The notes under the pieces: model-generated
Told to the model about the DNA's origin: nothing
The model's input: the letters and a program-made list of their open reading frames with translations, nothing else
Databases searched by the model: none
Position numbers and translations under genes: made by a program
NCBI GenBank assembly: GCA_022703425.1
Contig: JAKLDQ010000001.1
Span: 1-36,242, forward strand
Direction: 5' to 3'
Length of the DNA stretch: 36,242 bases
DNA from: Patescibacteria group bacterium
GTDB taxonomy: Bacteria > Patescibacteriota > Minisyncoccia > Minisyncoccales > Staskawiczbacteraceae
Shown: positions 23,817 through 32,402 of the stretch, one piece after another
How the letters are laid out: each line of letters starts with the position of its first letter
Position numbering within the stretch: the stretch's first letter is position 1

Positions 23817-23970
23817 AGCCATAATTATTCTATTGTCTGTCCTGCTTATTGCAGGCTCCTTTAAGTTCTCATCTGGCGCCGGCCTCATGCTTCCGGTGAC
23901 AGTGTCCTTCTTCTGTTTTTTGATATTTATTGTTTTTGAGGCATACCTGCGGATACAGCATAATATCGAC
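23789..23970 (+). repeat. 182-bp direct repeat, copy 2
   Basis: Same sequence as 22231-22412, 1,558 bp downstream. It supplies the start and first 59 codons of the sulfotransferase gene and, in another frame, the last codons and stop of the phosphotransferase gene. Confidence 0.97.
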
Positions 23971-24903
23971 AGGCTTAAAATTCAGCTGGGAGGAAGCACC
24001 GTTGAGAATGTGAAATCTGCATCCGGAAAAAATACTATAAACGGTATTTTAAAAAAAACATATTATTTTCTGATGCCTCCGGAAACATTACCGATGGAAA
24101 TATTTCTTTCATTAAAAAGAAAGCTTACGAAAGGCAGGCTTCCGGATTTTATTATCATTGGGGCAGTAAAAGCGGGGACTAGCTCGCTTTGGAAGAACCT
24201 AAAGCAGCATCCCGATATCCAGATGGCGTCAAAATTTTTGAATCGTCCGGGGAAAAATGAAATTGAACGGAGAAAAGAAGTGAACTTTTTTACTTTTGAT
24301 TACAGATGGTATAGGGGGAAAACTTGGTATGCTTCAATGTTTGATGACAATGAAAAACTTCAGGGGGAAGCAAGTCCCAAATACTTCCATTCGCAAATCT
24401 GCCATCAACGGATGCATGAAACCGTCCCGGGCGCGAAACTGATTCTCCTATTAAGAGATCCCGTAAAAAGGGCATTTTCGGAGTTCAATCATATGGTGGA
24501 AAGGAAAAAGCTTTACGGCGGAGAAAAAATCCCGACAGAAAATTTTTCGGAGTTTCTTGATATGGCGTTCTGCAGAGGGGATGAAAAAGCATTTGCGTTG
24601 ATAAAAAGAGGATTTTATATCGATCAGATCGAAAGTCTTCTGAAATATTATCCCCGAAACCAGCTTCTCGTGCTTATTTCCGAACAAATGAATCAGAACC
24701 CGCAGGAAGCTTATGACAGAGTTTTTGATTTTCTGCAGGTGAAGAAAATTACAATCAGACACATAAAGGGGGTTAATTCAAGGAGCTATAGGGAGCCACT
24801 TTCAATAGATGACGGGAAACGCCTTAAGGAAATATACGCCACCTATAACGAAAGATTATTCGCTTATTTAGGCTATAAAATCAAAGAATGGGAAAAAATA
24901 TGA
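23794..24903 (+). CDS. Membrane-anchored sulfotransferase
   Basis: A 369-residue protein. Residues 1-59 are the duplicated two-helix module; a linker follows; the sulfotransferase domain runs from about residue 115. DFIIIGAVKAGTSSLWKNL is the 5'-phosphosulfate loop and KLILLLRDPVKRAFSEFNHM the 3'-phosphate site of PAPS-dependent enzymes of the heparan-sulfate type; GEASPKYFHS lies between. It probably sulfates the exported glycan, at the membrane, using PAPS. No PAPS synthesis gene is in the window. Its stop overlaps the next ATG (ATGA). Confidence 0.92.
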   Translation: MNKEHLLRAIIILLSVLLIAGSFKFSSGAGLMLPVTVSFFCFLIFIVFEAYLRIQHNIDRLKIQLGGSTVENVKSASGKNTINGILKKTYYFLMPPETLPMEIFLSLKRKLTKGRLPDFIIIGAVKAGTSSLWKNLKQHPDIQMASKFLNRPGKNEIERRKEVNFFTFDYRWYRGKTWYASMFDDNEKLQGEASPKYFHSQICHQRMHETVPGAKLILLLRDPVKRAFSEFNHMVERKKLYGGEKIPTENFSEFLDMAFCRGDEKAFALIKRGFYIDQIESLLKYYPRNQLLVLISEQMNQNPQEAYDRVFDFLQVKKITIRHIKGVNSRSYREPLSIDDGKRLKEIYATYNERLFAYLGYKIKEWEKI

Positions 24904-26843
24904 AAACAGCAGTAATCACATATATTGATGATTCTTTGCTGGAAAATTTTTTGTGCGACTTTCTGCCTACGCTAAGGAACAGTGCAAATTATTCAGGAAA
25001 AATATTTGTGCTTTATTATGGAAAGCAAAAGGAAACGGCAGAGATTGCCGGAAAGAAATTTGATGCAGAATTTATTCTGAAAGAAAAGAAAATGAAAGTT
25101 TCTAACCAAAGGAATCAGGATATTGTAGATTTGCTGGGCGAAATGCCTGTGGAAATTACAAATGTGATGTGTGTCGACGGAGGGGATATTTGGTTTCAGG
25201 ATCCGATCGAAAAAATTTTTAAACATACAAAAACCGGATTTGGATTTGTGGAAGAAGACGAAAAAGCCGATCAGGGGTTTAATCAGGAATGCATTAAAAA
25301 AATAAAGGACAGGCACATCAGAAAAAACTTTTTGAACGTTGCACGGAGCTTCAAAACTGCAAACAGCGGGATGATTGCCGGAGAAAAAAACAAGGTTAAG
25401 GAAGTTTTGCAAAAAGTTGCGGATCTGACCGAGGCTGTATCGCAGGATTTTTTTGCCTTGGATCAGGCCGTTTTTAATTATGTGATAAGAACGTCCGGCG
25501 GTTCATGCGTTTTACCCCAAAGATTTAATTTTACGCTTGCGACCAAACAAAATCAGTTTGAGGTGCAGGAGGGAATTTTTTACGATCAAAAAGGTCAGAA
25601 AATCTGCGTTGTTCATAACTGCGGAGGGTACTTCGGCAGATTCTTCAGAAACGGAAGGAGAGATCTGACTTCCACTCCGGTTTTACAAGCGAGGCTTCCC
25701 GGCACTTTTTGGGCAGTCACGACTTTTTTTAATTCTGCGAAATACAAAAATAAGCTGGAAAATTACAGAAAATTCAGAGAAGCGCTCAAGTTACAAGGGA
25801 TAAAGCTTTTGACTGTCGAGTGTGCTTTCAAAGCTAGGGGGTTTGAGCTTTCAAGGGATGACGCGGACATTCTTGTGCAGGTCAGAACAGAAAATGCAAT
25901 GTGGCAGAAGGAGCGCCTAATAAACATCGGCATGGAAAATCTTCCGGACGATTGCGATAAATTTGCTTGGCTTGATAATGACATTATTTTTCTGAACGAA
26001 AACTGGGCGAGGGAGACTTCGGCACTTCTGGAAAATTATGCCATTGTTCAGCCGTTTTCTTCTGTTGTAAGAATGCCCAAAGGCAAATTTCATGTTGAGG
26101 AGCCGGAAAAAATCCCATTCGGCAGAAAAAGCGATGTCGAAGGGCTCAGGTCTTATGGGTTTGCCTGCAGGGTCGCTCAGCTTGGCAGGCCGATGATACA
26201 AAGGAGAGTGGAGGATTGCGGTCTTTCGGGGTTTGCCTGGGCAGCCAGGCGCGAAATTTTTTCTGAATGCGGGCTGTTTGACAAGTGCGTTTATTCTCCC
26301 GCCGGCGATCTTTTTATGGCCTGCTTCTTTTATAACGGGGCAAACTATAACGGCTGGATTGATTACAACGCAAATAAAAGCGTAAAAAAGGCGCTTGAAT
26401 TGTGGGCGAAAAAAGTCAGAAAAAAAATAAACAACAGCGTTTATTTTGCCGGCGGGACAATCCTTCATCTTTGGCATGGAAATTTGAAAAACAGAAACTA
26501 TTCAGAATGCAGAAAAATTCTGCTCGAACACGGCTTTGATCCTGAAAAAGACATAAAAAAAGACGCCAGCGGGTGCTGGACGTGGAACTCTTTAAAGCCA
26601 AAAATGCACGAAGCTGTCGAAGATTATTATTATTCAAGGAATGAGGAAGGTTCCGTGAAAATAAAGATCCGGCTGATGTATAAAAAAATGTTAAAGCTGA
26701 AAAAAGTCAAACAGCATGTTTATTTTGTTTTTGACAGGATGCTTGGCCTAGCAGGAATCGCAATCAGAAAAATTTCTCCGGAATTTTATACGAAAATCAA
26801 AAAAACTAAATCGTTTGCGAAAGAGTTTCTTTCATTTTTTTAA
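24900..26843 (+). CDS. Two-domain glycosyltransferase (tandem GT-A)
   Basis: A 647-residue soluble protein with two catalytic-looking halves. The first (about 1-260) resembles GT8/nucleotide-diphospho-sugar transferases: VMCVDGGDIWFQDP has the DxD-like motif and ALDQAVFNYV the conserved LDQ. The second (about 265-560) has FAWLDNDIIFLNENW (DND) and LSGFAWAARREIF. It may add two sugars in turn. ATG 24900 overlaps the sulfotransferase stop; an ATG four codons earlier is possible. The gene runs 38 bp into the convergent GT4 gene. Confidence 0.8.
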   Translation: MKTAVITYIDDSLLENFLCDFLPTLRNSANYSGKIFVLYYGKQKETAEIAGKKFDAEFILKEKKMKVSNQRNQDIVDLLGEMPVEITNVMCVDGGDIWFQDPIEKIFKHTKTGFGFVEEDEKADQGFNQECIKKIKDRHIRKNFLNVARSFKTANSGMIAGEKNKVKEVLQKVADLTEAVSQDFFALDQAVFNYVIRTSGGSCVLPQRFNFTLATKQNQFEVQEGIFYDQKGQKICVVHNCGGYFGRFFRNGRRDLTSTPVLQARLPGTFWAVTTFFNSAKYKNKLENYRKFREALKLQGIKLLTVECAFKARGFELSRDDADILVQVRTENAMWQKERLINIGMENLPDDCDKFAWLDNDIIFLNENWARETSALLENYAIVQPFSSVVRMPKGKFHVEEPEKIPFGRKSDVEGLRSYGFACRVAQLGRPMIQRRVEDCGLSGFAWAARREIFSECGLFDKCVYSPAGDLFMACFFYNGANYNGWIDYNANKSVKKALELWAKKVRKKINNSVYFAGGTILHLWHGNLKNRNYSECRKILLEHGFDPEKDIKKDASGCWTWNSLKPKMHEAVEDYYYSRNEEGSVKIKIRLMYKKMLKLKKVKQHVYFVFDRMLGLAGIAIRKISPEFYTKIKKTKSFAKEFLSFF

Positions 26844-27921
26844 TGAAGGAATCCGTATCGAATTTTTTTGCCTGCTCCTGGCAGGCATTTTTATATGCAA
26901 ATGGATCTCTGTCAATTTCTGAGGAAAGATTCTTTATCGCCTTTGCCAGATTTTCTTCATTGATGCCGTTTATCAAAATACCTGTTTTGCCGTCAATGAC
27001 TGTTTCTTTGTACCCGCCTTCATCTGGGGCAATTACAGGTTTCCCTGACGCCATTGCCTCCACGGGGGTCATTCCGTAATCTTCGTCGATTGCGGTCGTA
27101 ATAAATCCTTTGCAGCCGGCATATAATCCGATAAGTTCGCGGTCTTCCACCCAGCTTCTGATTTCGACATTGCGGGGGCATATATTTTTGCAGTATTCGG
27201 CGTATTTCTGAAAATGTTCTGATTTTTCATAGCTTCCGACAACTATAAGCCGTTCCTCCGGTATTTTCGAAAACGCTTTTAACTGAAGGTCGACTCTTTT
27301 ATGGTCGATAAGGCGATTGACCGAAAGCCAATATCCTTCGTTTTTTTCGAAAAAGTATTTTTTTGTTTCTGTCGGCGGATAAATAACTTCGGCACTTCTG
27401 TTTAAAAATTTTTTTGCTCTTGCCTGCACATTCTTCGAAATACAGACAAGTTTCTGCACGTGCTTTAAATCTTTTTTGTTTAAAAATTTTCTGTATAAGA
27501 CCCAGATGTCAAAAATATATTTGTTTATGTCTCCCAAATAGGCTCCCGGAACAATATTCTCCCGTATGTATTTATTGAGATCATAAAGTTCGCGGATGGG
27601 GGAATAGACATACCAGATGTTAGGCTTGTTGTGCACGGCGCCCGACATAGCCCAGTCCCCGGCGATTATATAAAAATCATATTTTTTTCCGAGATTAAGA
27701 TTTCTGAATCTCCAGTATGCAAACTCCTGCTTTTGGGGGGCGTTTATCGGAATTGTTCCTATGGAAAAAATATTATCGGTTTCAAACCCCATTTTTTTTA
27801 TCTTTTCTCGGTCGATGTTTGTGGTGTAAATATCGGCTTTAAGCTCTTTTGCCAGAATCAGATCGACTATCTCTGCTCCGCCGATGTTATCCAAATAATT
27901 GTGGAAAATCGCAATTTTCAT
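26806..27921 (-). CDS. GT4-family glycosyltransferase
   Basis: A 371-residue GT-B enzyme. KIAIFHNYLDNIGGAEIV begins the acceptor domain; the donor domain has YWLSVNRLIDHKRVDLQL, EDYGMTPVEAMASGKPVIA with the EX7E motif (E-D-Y-G...E), and GGYKETVIDGKTGIL. It transfers a sugar from a nucleotide donor, probably to the glycan of this locus. Its 3' end overlaps the convergent neighbour by 38 bp with no terminator visible. Its start overlaps the GT2 stop (TAATG). Confidence 0.92.
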   Translation of the reverse strand: MKIAIFHNYLDNIGGAEIVDLILAKELKADIYTTNIDREKIKKMGFETDNIFSIGTIPINAPQKQEFAYWRFRNLNLGKKYDFYIIAGDWAMSGAVHNKPNIWYVYSPIRELYDLNKYIRENIVPGAYLGDINKYIFDIWVLYRKFLNKKDLKHVQKLVCISKNVQARAKKFLNRSAEVIYPPTETKKYFFEKNEGYWLSVNRLIDHKRVDLQLKAFSKIPEERLIVVGSYEKSEHFQKYAEYCKNICPRNVEIRSWVEDRELIGLYAGCKGFITTAIDEDYGMTPVEAMASGKPVIAPDEGGYKETVIDGKTGILINGINEENLAKAIKNLSSEIDRDPFAYKNACQEQAKKFDTDSFIKKMKETLSQTI

Positions 27922-28994
27922 TATTTTTCCTTAATGCTCAAAATAGAAAGCATAAACGATGAGAAGATGGTCTGCACCCCCAGAGTCGCCAATGTAAGCG
28001 CGACTATTGAGTTTCTGATTCCGGCGAAGCCAAAAGACGCTCCCAGCCCTGCCAGTATTATAATCAGGCCTAAAATACTCGCCCTTTCTATGCTCAGATA
28101 TTTATATACCTTGTCCATAAAAGCCGAGCTTTCTTTTAAATGGGTTATCGAATATGTTTTTGCGAATGCAGAAAAAATTATGAGTTGATAGCCGGCAATG
28201 GTCAAAAGGGAGGGGAAAAACATGAGATTGTAAAGATTTTTAAAATAGAACCAGAAAATCAGAAAAGCCCCCGGTAAAAACATCAAAAAGCCGGGAATAA
28301 AAAACAAAAAAAGCGGTGAATATAAAAGCATAAAACGCATATGCCTGTAAGAGTCGGCTACGGGTTTTAGTTTTGATTTGCCTTTTCTCCTGTAATAATT
28401 AATCGGGAGCTCTTTTATCTTCAGGTTTTTTCTCAGTGCTTTGATGATCATCTCTGAAGCAAATTCCATTCCGGTTGTTTGCAGATTCAGGTCTGCAAAT
28501 GATTTTTTTGAAATGGCCCTCATTCCGCAGTGGCTGTCATTAATAAAAGTTCCGAAAAACAGCCGCAATGTTCCCGACAGAAGAGGATTGCCAAGCTTAT
28601 GGGTGAAAGGCATTGCCCCTTTTTCCATTTTTCCGGAAAATCTGTCTCCGATAACAAAATCATATCCTTCTCTTAAATATTTCAGGAAACGCGGCAATTC
28701 AGAAAAATCATAAGTTCCGTCGGCATCTGCCATAAAAATATATTTTCCTTTGGCAACTTTTAATGCTTCCAAATATGCGGTCCCATATCCGCTTTTGTCG
28801 TGCTTAACTAAAATAACTCCGGCTTTCCGTGCAATTTCCGGGCTGCCGTCAGTTGACGAATCTGAAACAATAATTTCAGTGTCAATGTAATTTTCTTTTA
28901 CAGTTTTGCTGATTTGAGAGAGACAAAATCCCAGCGCCTTTTCCTCATTCTGACAGGGCAGGATTATGCTGATCTCCGGGGTGTTATTATTCAT
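27921..28994 (-). CDS. GT2-family polyprenyl-phosphate sugar transferase (DPM1/GtrB-like)
   Basis: A 357-residue enzyme. The GT-A domain (1 to about 225) has ISIILPCQNEEKALGF, IIVSDSSTDGS, FMADADGTYD (DxD) and DSHCGMRAISKK, as in dolichol-phosphate mannosyltransferases; RRKGKSKLK follows, then four membrane helices. It likely loads a sugar onto polyprenyl phosphate for a GT-C enzyme such as the 18021 product. The start at 28994 (MNNNTPEIS) is chosen over an ATG 15 codons upstream, which would add a Cys/Trp-rich stretch. Confidence 0.9.
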   Translation of the reverse strand: MNNNTPEISIILPCQNEEKALGFCLSQISKTVKENYIDTEIIVSDSSTDGSPEIARKAGVILVKHDKSGYGTAYLEALKVAKGKYIFMADADGTYDFSELPRFLKYLREGYDFVIGDRFSGKMEKGAMPFTHKLGNPLLSGTLRLFFGTFINDSHCGMRAISKKSFADLNLQTTGMEFASEMIIKALRKNLKIKELPINYYRRKGKSKLKPVADSYRHMRFMLLYSPLFLFFIPGFLMFLPGAFLIFWFYFKNLYNLMFFPSLLTIAGYQLIIFSAFAKTYSITHLKESSAFMDKVYKYLSIERASILGLIIILAGLGASFGFAGIRNSIVALTLATLGVQTIFSSFMLSILSIKEK

Positions 28995-29082
28995 TAGGTA
29001 ATTTAACCACAAAAAACTGCAAAACTGAACAACGCGCATCCAAAATTGTGCTATAATATGACCTAATCCCCGTATTACTTAT

Positions 29083-29271
29083 ATGAAGAGAGCGATTTTG
29101 CTTCTTTTTGCAGAAGCCTTTCCGCGTTTTGCGCATGCACAGGAATTTGGCGGGGAAACCGGCGGTAACCTTTTCTTGGCGATTGTTTTCGGCTTAATAT
29201 ATTTTATCGTTTTATCCGCGATATTCTCCATAATTTTCTGGCTTGTATATCGCTGGATAAACAAAAAATAA
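29083..29271 (+). CDS. Small exported or membrane protein
   Basis: A 62-residue protein with a possible signal sequence ending AHAQEF (about residue 20) and one strong membrane helix (about 30-57). A TATAAT at 29051-29056 lies about 27 bp upstream. It ends 1 bp before the superoxide dismutase ATG, suggesting one message. Family not recognised. Confidence 0.6.
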   Translation: MKRAILLLFAEAFPRFAHAQEFGGETGGNLFLAIVFGLIYFIVLSAIFSIIFWLVYRWINKK

Positions 29272-29272
29272 T

Positions 29273-29875
29273 ATGAATAAAGAATTGTACAAGTTGCCTG
29301 ACCTCCCTTACGCATATGATGCATTGGAGCCTTACATATCAAAGGAAACTATGGTTTTGCACCACGACAAGCATCATCTTGCATATATTAACGGCGCCAA
29401 TTCTGCCCTTGAAAAGATATGGAAGTCGCGCGAAGAAAACACCGAAATAGATTATAAATCTGTTTTGAGAACATTAGCATTTAATGCCGGCGGCCATCTG
29501 CTTCATGAAATTTTTTGGAAAATACTGGCTCCGAAGGATTCTGGAAAAAACCAGCCGATGGGGGAAATTCTAAAACAGATTGAAAAAGATTTTAAAAGCT
29601 TTGAAAGATTTAAAACAGAATTTTCAGAAACTGCAAAATCTGTTGAGGGATCAGGCTGGGCAGCTCTGGCCTTTCATAAGGATCACGGAAATCTCGCAAT
29701 AATACAAATTGAAAAGCACAACGTAAATTTGTATCCTGAACAAAAAATCTTATTGTGCCTGGATGTGTGGGAGCACGCCTATTATGTTGATTACAAAAAC
29801 GACAGGCCAAAATTCATTGAGAATTGGTGGAACTTAGTAAATTGGGACGAGGCAGGGAGAAGGATGTCTCTATAA
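29273..29875 (+). CDS. sod: Iron/manganese superoxide dismutase
   Basis: A 200-residue Fe/Mn-type enzyme converting superoxide to oxygen and peroxide. Metal ligands are visible: His in TMVLHHDKHH, His in GGHLLHEIFW, and Asp and His in DVWEHAYYVDYKNDRP. GGHLLH replaces the usual GGHxNH, so the Asn next to the metal region is a Leu, a variation that can change metal preference; which metal is used cannot be told. No signal peptide, so cytoplasmic. Confidence 0.95.
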   Translation: MNKELYKLPDLPYAYDALEPYISKETMVLHHDKHHLAYINGANSALEKIWKSREENTEIDYKSVLRTLAFNAGGHLLHEIFWKILAPKDSGKNQPMGEILKQIEKDFKSFERFKTEFSETAKSVEGSGWAALAFHKDHGNLAIIQIEKHNVNLYPEQKILLCLDVWEHAYYVDYKNDRPKFIENWWNLVNWDEAGRRMSL

Positions 29876-29890
29876 CGTCGTGGTTCTTAT

Positions 29891-29913
29891 GCCGGCGCGC
29901 CGCCGGCTTTTTG
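29891..29913 (+). terminator. Terminator after sod
   Basis: GCCGGC (29891-29896) pairs with GCCGGC (29902-29907), loop GCGCC, then TTTTTG. Confidence 0.85.
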
Positions 29914-29960
29914 TTTGATTTTTGCGATGTAAAGATTTAAAATAGACTAAATTAAATCAT

Positions 29961-30629
29961 ATGATCACCTTAGAAGACATAAAAAAAAATTCGCAAATAC
30001 TCCAATATATAAAGCAAACTGAAAAAACGCTTTCAGAACTTTCTTTTACCGATCATGGTTTAAGACACCTCGAACTTGTTGCTGAAAGAGGCAGACAGAT
30101 TGCAAAAGCCGTGGGTCTTTCTGAACGGGAGGGGGAGCTTTCGGCCGTTGCCGGATTTTGCCACGATATAGGCAACTTTTTAAGCAGGAGCCATCATAAT
30201 TATTTTGCTGCTCTTTTGTTTCATCAGATTTTTCAGAACGATTTTTCTCCCGAAGATATGGGAATTCTGATGCAGGCAATTTCCAACCACGACAAACAGC
30301 AGGAAGATATGGCATTTATGAACGCTGTTTCAGCCGTTGTTGTTTTGGCCGACAAGTCCGATGTTCACAGGTCGCGCGTTACAGTGACAGATATCGAGCA
30401 TATAAAAAAAGATATTCATGATAAGGTGAACTACGCAACTACAGAGAGCAGTCTGAAAATTGAGAAATTTAAAAAGAGAATCACCCTTCAACTCAAAATT
30501 GATACAAATTTTTGTCCAATTATGGAATACTTCGAAATTTTTACCGAGAGGATGATGTTTTGCCGGAAGGCCGCTGAGTTTTTGGGATATGAATTCGGGC
30601 TTGTCATAAATAAATTCCGCCTGCTTTAA
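29961..30629 (+). CDS. HD-domain phosphohydrolase
   Basis: A 222-residue protein with a metal-dependent HD domain: His in HGLRHLELV, the HD pair in GFCHDIGNF (about residues 73-74), and Asp in VLADKSDVHRSRV. The substrate of such proteins is usually a nucleotide or RNA phosphodiester and cannot be predicted here. Upstream, TTGATT and TAAAAT 17 bp apart may be its promoter. Its stop overlaps the next ATG (TAATG). Confidence 0.88.
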   Translation: MITLEDIKKNSQILQYIKQTEKTLSELSFTDHGLRHLELVAERGRQIAKAVGLSEREGELSAVAGFCHDIGNFLSRSHHNYFAALLFHQIFQNDFSPEDMGILMQAISNHDKQQEDMAFMNAVSAVVVLADKSDVHRSRVTVTDIEHIKKDIHDKVNYATTESSLKIEKFKKRITLQLKIDTNFCPIMEYFEIFTERMMFCRKAAEFLGYEFGLVINKFRLL

Positions 30630-31099
30630 TGGACAGAAAATTTTATGTGGTCTGCGAGAATATCAGGAGTCTTGAAAACGTCGGTTCAATTTTCAGGACA
30701 GCCGATGCAATAGGCGTAGATAAAATTTTTTTGTGCGGAATTACCGGAAAACCGCCCCATCACAAAATTTCAAAAACGGCATTGGGGGCTGAAAAAAATA
30801 TTCCATTTGAATATTGTAAACAGACCTGGCGCGTGGTTGATAAGCTTAAAAAAGGGGGAGTTAGAATAATTTCGTTAGAGCAGGACAACAGGGCAGATGA
30901 TTATATAAACTTTAAACCGGAATTTCCGCTGGCGCTTGTAATAGGCCATGAAGTGGATGGCATTAAAAAAAAGACGCTTGATAAATCGGATAAAATAATT
31001 TTTTTGCCTATGCGCGGCAAAAAAGAGTCATTAAATGTTTCGGTAGCTTTTGGGGTCGCAGGCTACCACATAAGCAAATATAAATATAAATACAAATAA
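30629..31099 (+). CDS. SpoU/TrmH-family RNA 2'-O-ribose methyltransferase
   Basis: A 156-residue single-domain SPOUT enzyme. ENVGSIFRTADAIGVDKIFLC is motif 1, LALVIGHEVDGIKK motif 2 and IFLPMRGKKESLNVSVAFGVAGYHI motif 3, forming the S-adenosylmethionine knot. Without an RNA-binding extension it resembles TrmL/TrmH-like minimal forms; the target nucleotide is not known. It ends in a short Lys/Tyr repeat (KYKYKYK). Confidence 0.9.
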   Translation: MDRKFYVVCENIRSLENVGSIFRTADAIGVDKIFLCGITGKPPHHKISKTALGAEKNIPFEYCKQTWRVVDKLKKGGVRIISLEQDNRADDYINFKPEFPLALVIGHEVDGIKKKTLDKSDKIIFLPMRGKKESLNVSVAFGVAGYHISKYKYKYK

Positions 31100-31108
31100 A
31101 ACTAAAAT

Positions 31109-31345
31109 ATGAATTTTCAACAATTATCAGATGCTCAGCTTATAGGCATCATGAACAACCCCACCGCAGTAACTCTGCTGGCGATTTTAGCAGTTTGGGC
31201 GCTTATCTGGAAGGGAATAGCTCTCTGGAAAGCGGCAAGAAACAGTCACAAGGCATGGTATATTGCATTGCTCGTGGTTAATACCGTTGGCTTGCTGGAA
31301 ATAGTTTACATATTTTTCTTCAGCAAAAAAGGCAAGCAGAATTAA
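31109..31345 (+). CDS. DUF5652 small membrane protein
   Basis: A 78-residue protein with two membrane helices. WALIWKGIALWKAARNSHKAWYIAL and LEIVYIFFFSKK fit DUF5652, a family found mostly in CPR bacteria, function unknown. It sits 9 bp after the methyltransferase gene and 2 bp before the NUDIX gene. Confidence 0.85.
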   Translation: MNFQQLSDAQLIGIMNNPTAVTLLAILAVWALIWKGIALWKAARNSHKAWYIALLVVNTVGLLEIVYIFFFSKKGKQN

Positions 31346-31347
31346 AT

Positions 31348-31812
31348 ATGAAAGATACAACCTTATGTCTGCTTTTGGATGATAGAAATATTCTTCTTGC
31401 AATGAAAAAAAGAGGTTTTGGAATTGGAAAATGGAATGGGGTTGGCGGTAAAATTGATCCTGAAAAAGGAGACAAAACCGAAGTTGATGCAATAATAAGG
31501 GAAACAAAGGAAGAGATAGGGGTGGATTTATTAAATCCAGAAAAAGTGGGCATTATGAGATTTAGGTTCCCGTATAAGCCCGAATGGGACCAGGATGTAC
31601 ATTTGTTTTTGGCAAAAAATTGGGAGGGCGATCCGAAAGAATCCGAGGAAATGAAACCCGAATGGTTTGCCTTCAATAAAATCCCATTCAGCCAAATGTG
31701 GGATGATGATAAATATTGGCTTCCTTATGTTTTGGCGGGCAAAAAGATATATGCCGAATTTACATTCAGTCAAGGAGAGAAAATTGACAAGCATAAAATA
31801 GAAATTATTTAA
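31348..31812 (+). CDS. NUDIX hydrolase, MTH1-like
   Basis: A 154-residue enzyme. MKKRGFGIGKWNGVGGKI is very close to the start of human MTH1, which removes oxidised purine triphosphates (8-oxo-dGTP, 2-OH-dATP), and the Nudix box with REtKEEIGV follows. A role in cleaning the nucleotide pool is likely and suits the nearby superoxide dismutase. Confidence 0.93.
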   Translation: MKDTTLCLLLDDRNILLAMKKRGFGIGKWNGVGGKIDPEKGDKTEVDAIIRETKEEIGVDLLNPEKVGIMRFRFPYKPEWDQDVHLFLAKNWEGDPKESEEMKPEWFAFNKIPFSQMWDDDKYWLPYVLAGKKIYAEFTFSQGEKIDKHKIEII

Positions 31813-31819
31813 AAGCAAG

Positions 31820-31845
31820 GCCCGGGTTCTCCGGGCTTTTGTTTT
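31820..31845 (+). terminator. Terminator after the NUDIX gene
   Basis: GCCCGG (31820-31825) pairs with CCGGGC (31831-31836), then TTTTGTTTT. Confidence 0.88.
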
Positions 31846-31886
31846 AAAGTCAGGCAGGGGGTATGTCGTATTACTTTTGATGAATT

Positions 31887-32399
31887 ATGAGCATTAAAAA
31901 AATTGTATTTCTATCATTTTTAGGAGCATTGTTCGTGCCGTTGTTAGCAGGGGCGCAGATCGGCGGAGCGGTAAATTATAATTGTCGCACGGCTATGTAC
32001 TGGGCAAACGGAAATCCGGGGTACTGTAATACGCAATATTACAACGGTCAGTATCAAGCGGGATACCCATACCAGTATCAATATCCGCAATACCAGTATC
32101 AAATGACATATCCTCAGCAAAATCAGGCAGTGGTTTATCCGCAGTACAATCAACAATATACTTATCCTCAATACCAGGCAGCCGTTGTATATCCGCAATA
32201 TACAGGAACTCAGAATATAATATATCCATCTAATAGAAACATAGTTTATCCGCAAAGAATTTATGAAAGATATCAGGATCCTGATTACGCTTATACAGGC
32301 GGGAAAGACAAGAATTATTACAATTACATGAATATTCCGCATTATGTGACCCGGCCGGATGGATCAGCTGTTTATTTCCCCGGAGCGACAAGGCCTTAA
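31887..32399 (+). CDS. Secreted Tyr/Gln/Pro-rich repeat protein
   Basis: A 170-residue protein. A classic signal peptide (residues 1-23, cleavage likely after LLAGA) is followed by a short segment with two Cys (NYNCRTAM, GYCNTQ) and then about 80 residues of irregular YPQY-type repeats (YPYQYQYPQYQYQ, VVYPQYNQQ, YTYPQYQ, VVYPQYTG), ending in a non-repetitive tail. Such low-complexity Tyr/Gln sequence could form fibres or an adhesive surface coat; it is not an enzyme. No anchor is visible. It is flanked by a terminator and the rrf2 promoter, so it is probably a single-gene unit. Confidence 0.8.
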   Translation: MSIKKIVFLSFLGALFVPLLAGAQIGGAVNYNCRTAMYWANGNPGYCNTQYYNGQYQAGYPYQYQYPQYQYQMTYPQQNQAVVYPQYNQQYTYPQYQAAVVYPQYTGTQNIIYPSNRNIVYPQRIYERYQDPDYAYTGGKDKNYYNYMNIPHYVTRPDGSAVYFPGATRP

Positions 32400-32402
32400 C
32401 TG

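Noticed and set aside
22231-23970. Insertion sequence or transposon ends as the origin of the 182-bp repeats
   Set aside because: No transposase, terminal inverted repeats or target-site duplication is seen; the repeat is coding sequence in frame with both genes.
26806-26843. The 38-bp overlap of convergent glycosyltransferase genes as a frameshift or error
   Set aside because: Both proteins end with plausible family-like C-termini, so a true tail-to-tail overlap is the simpler reading.
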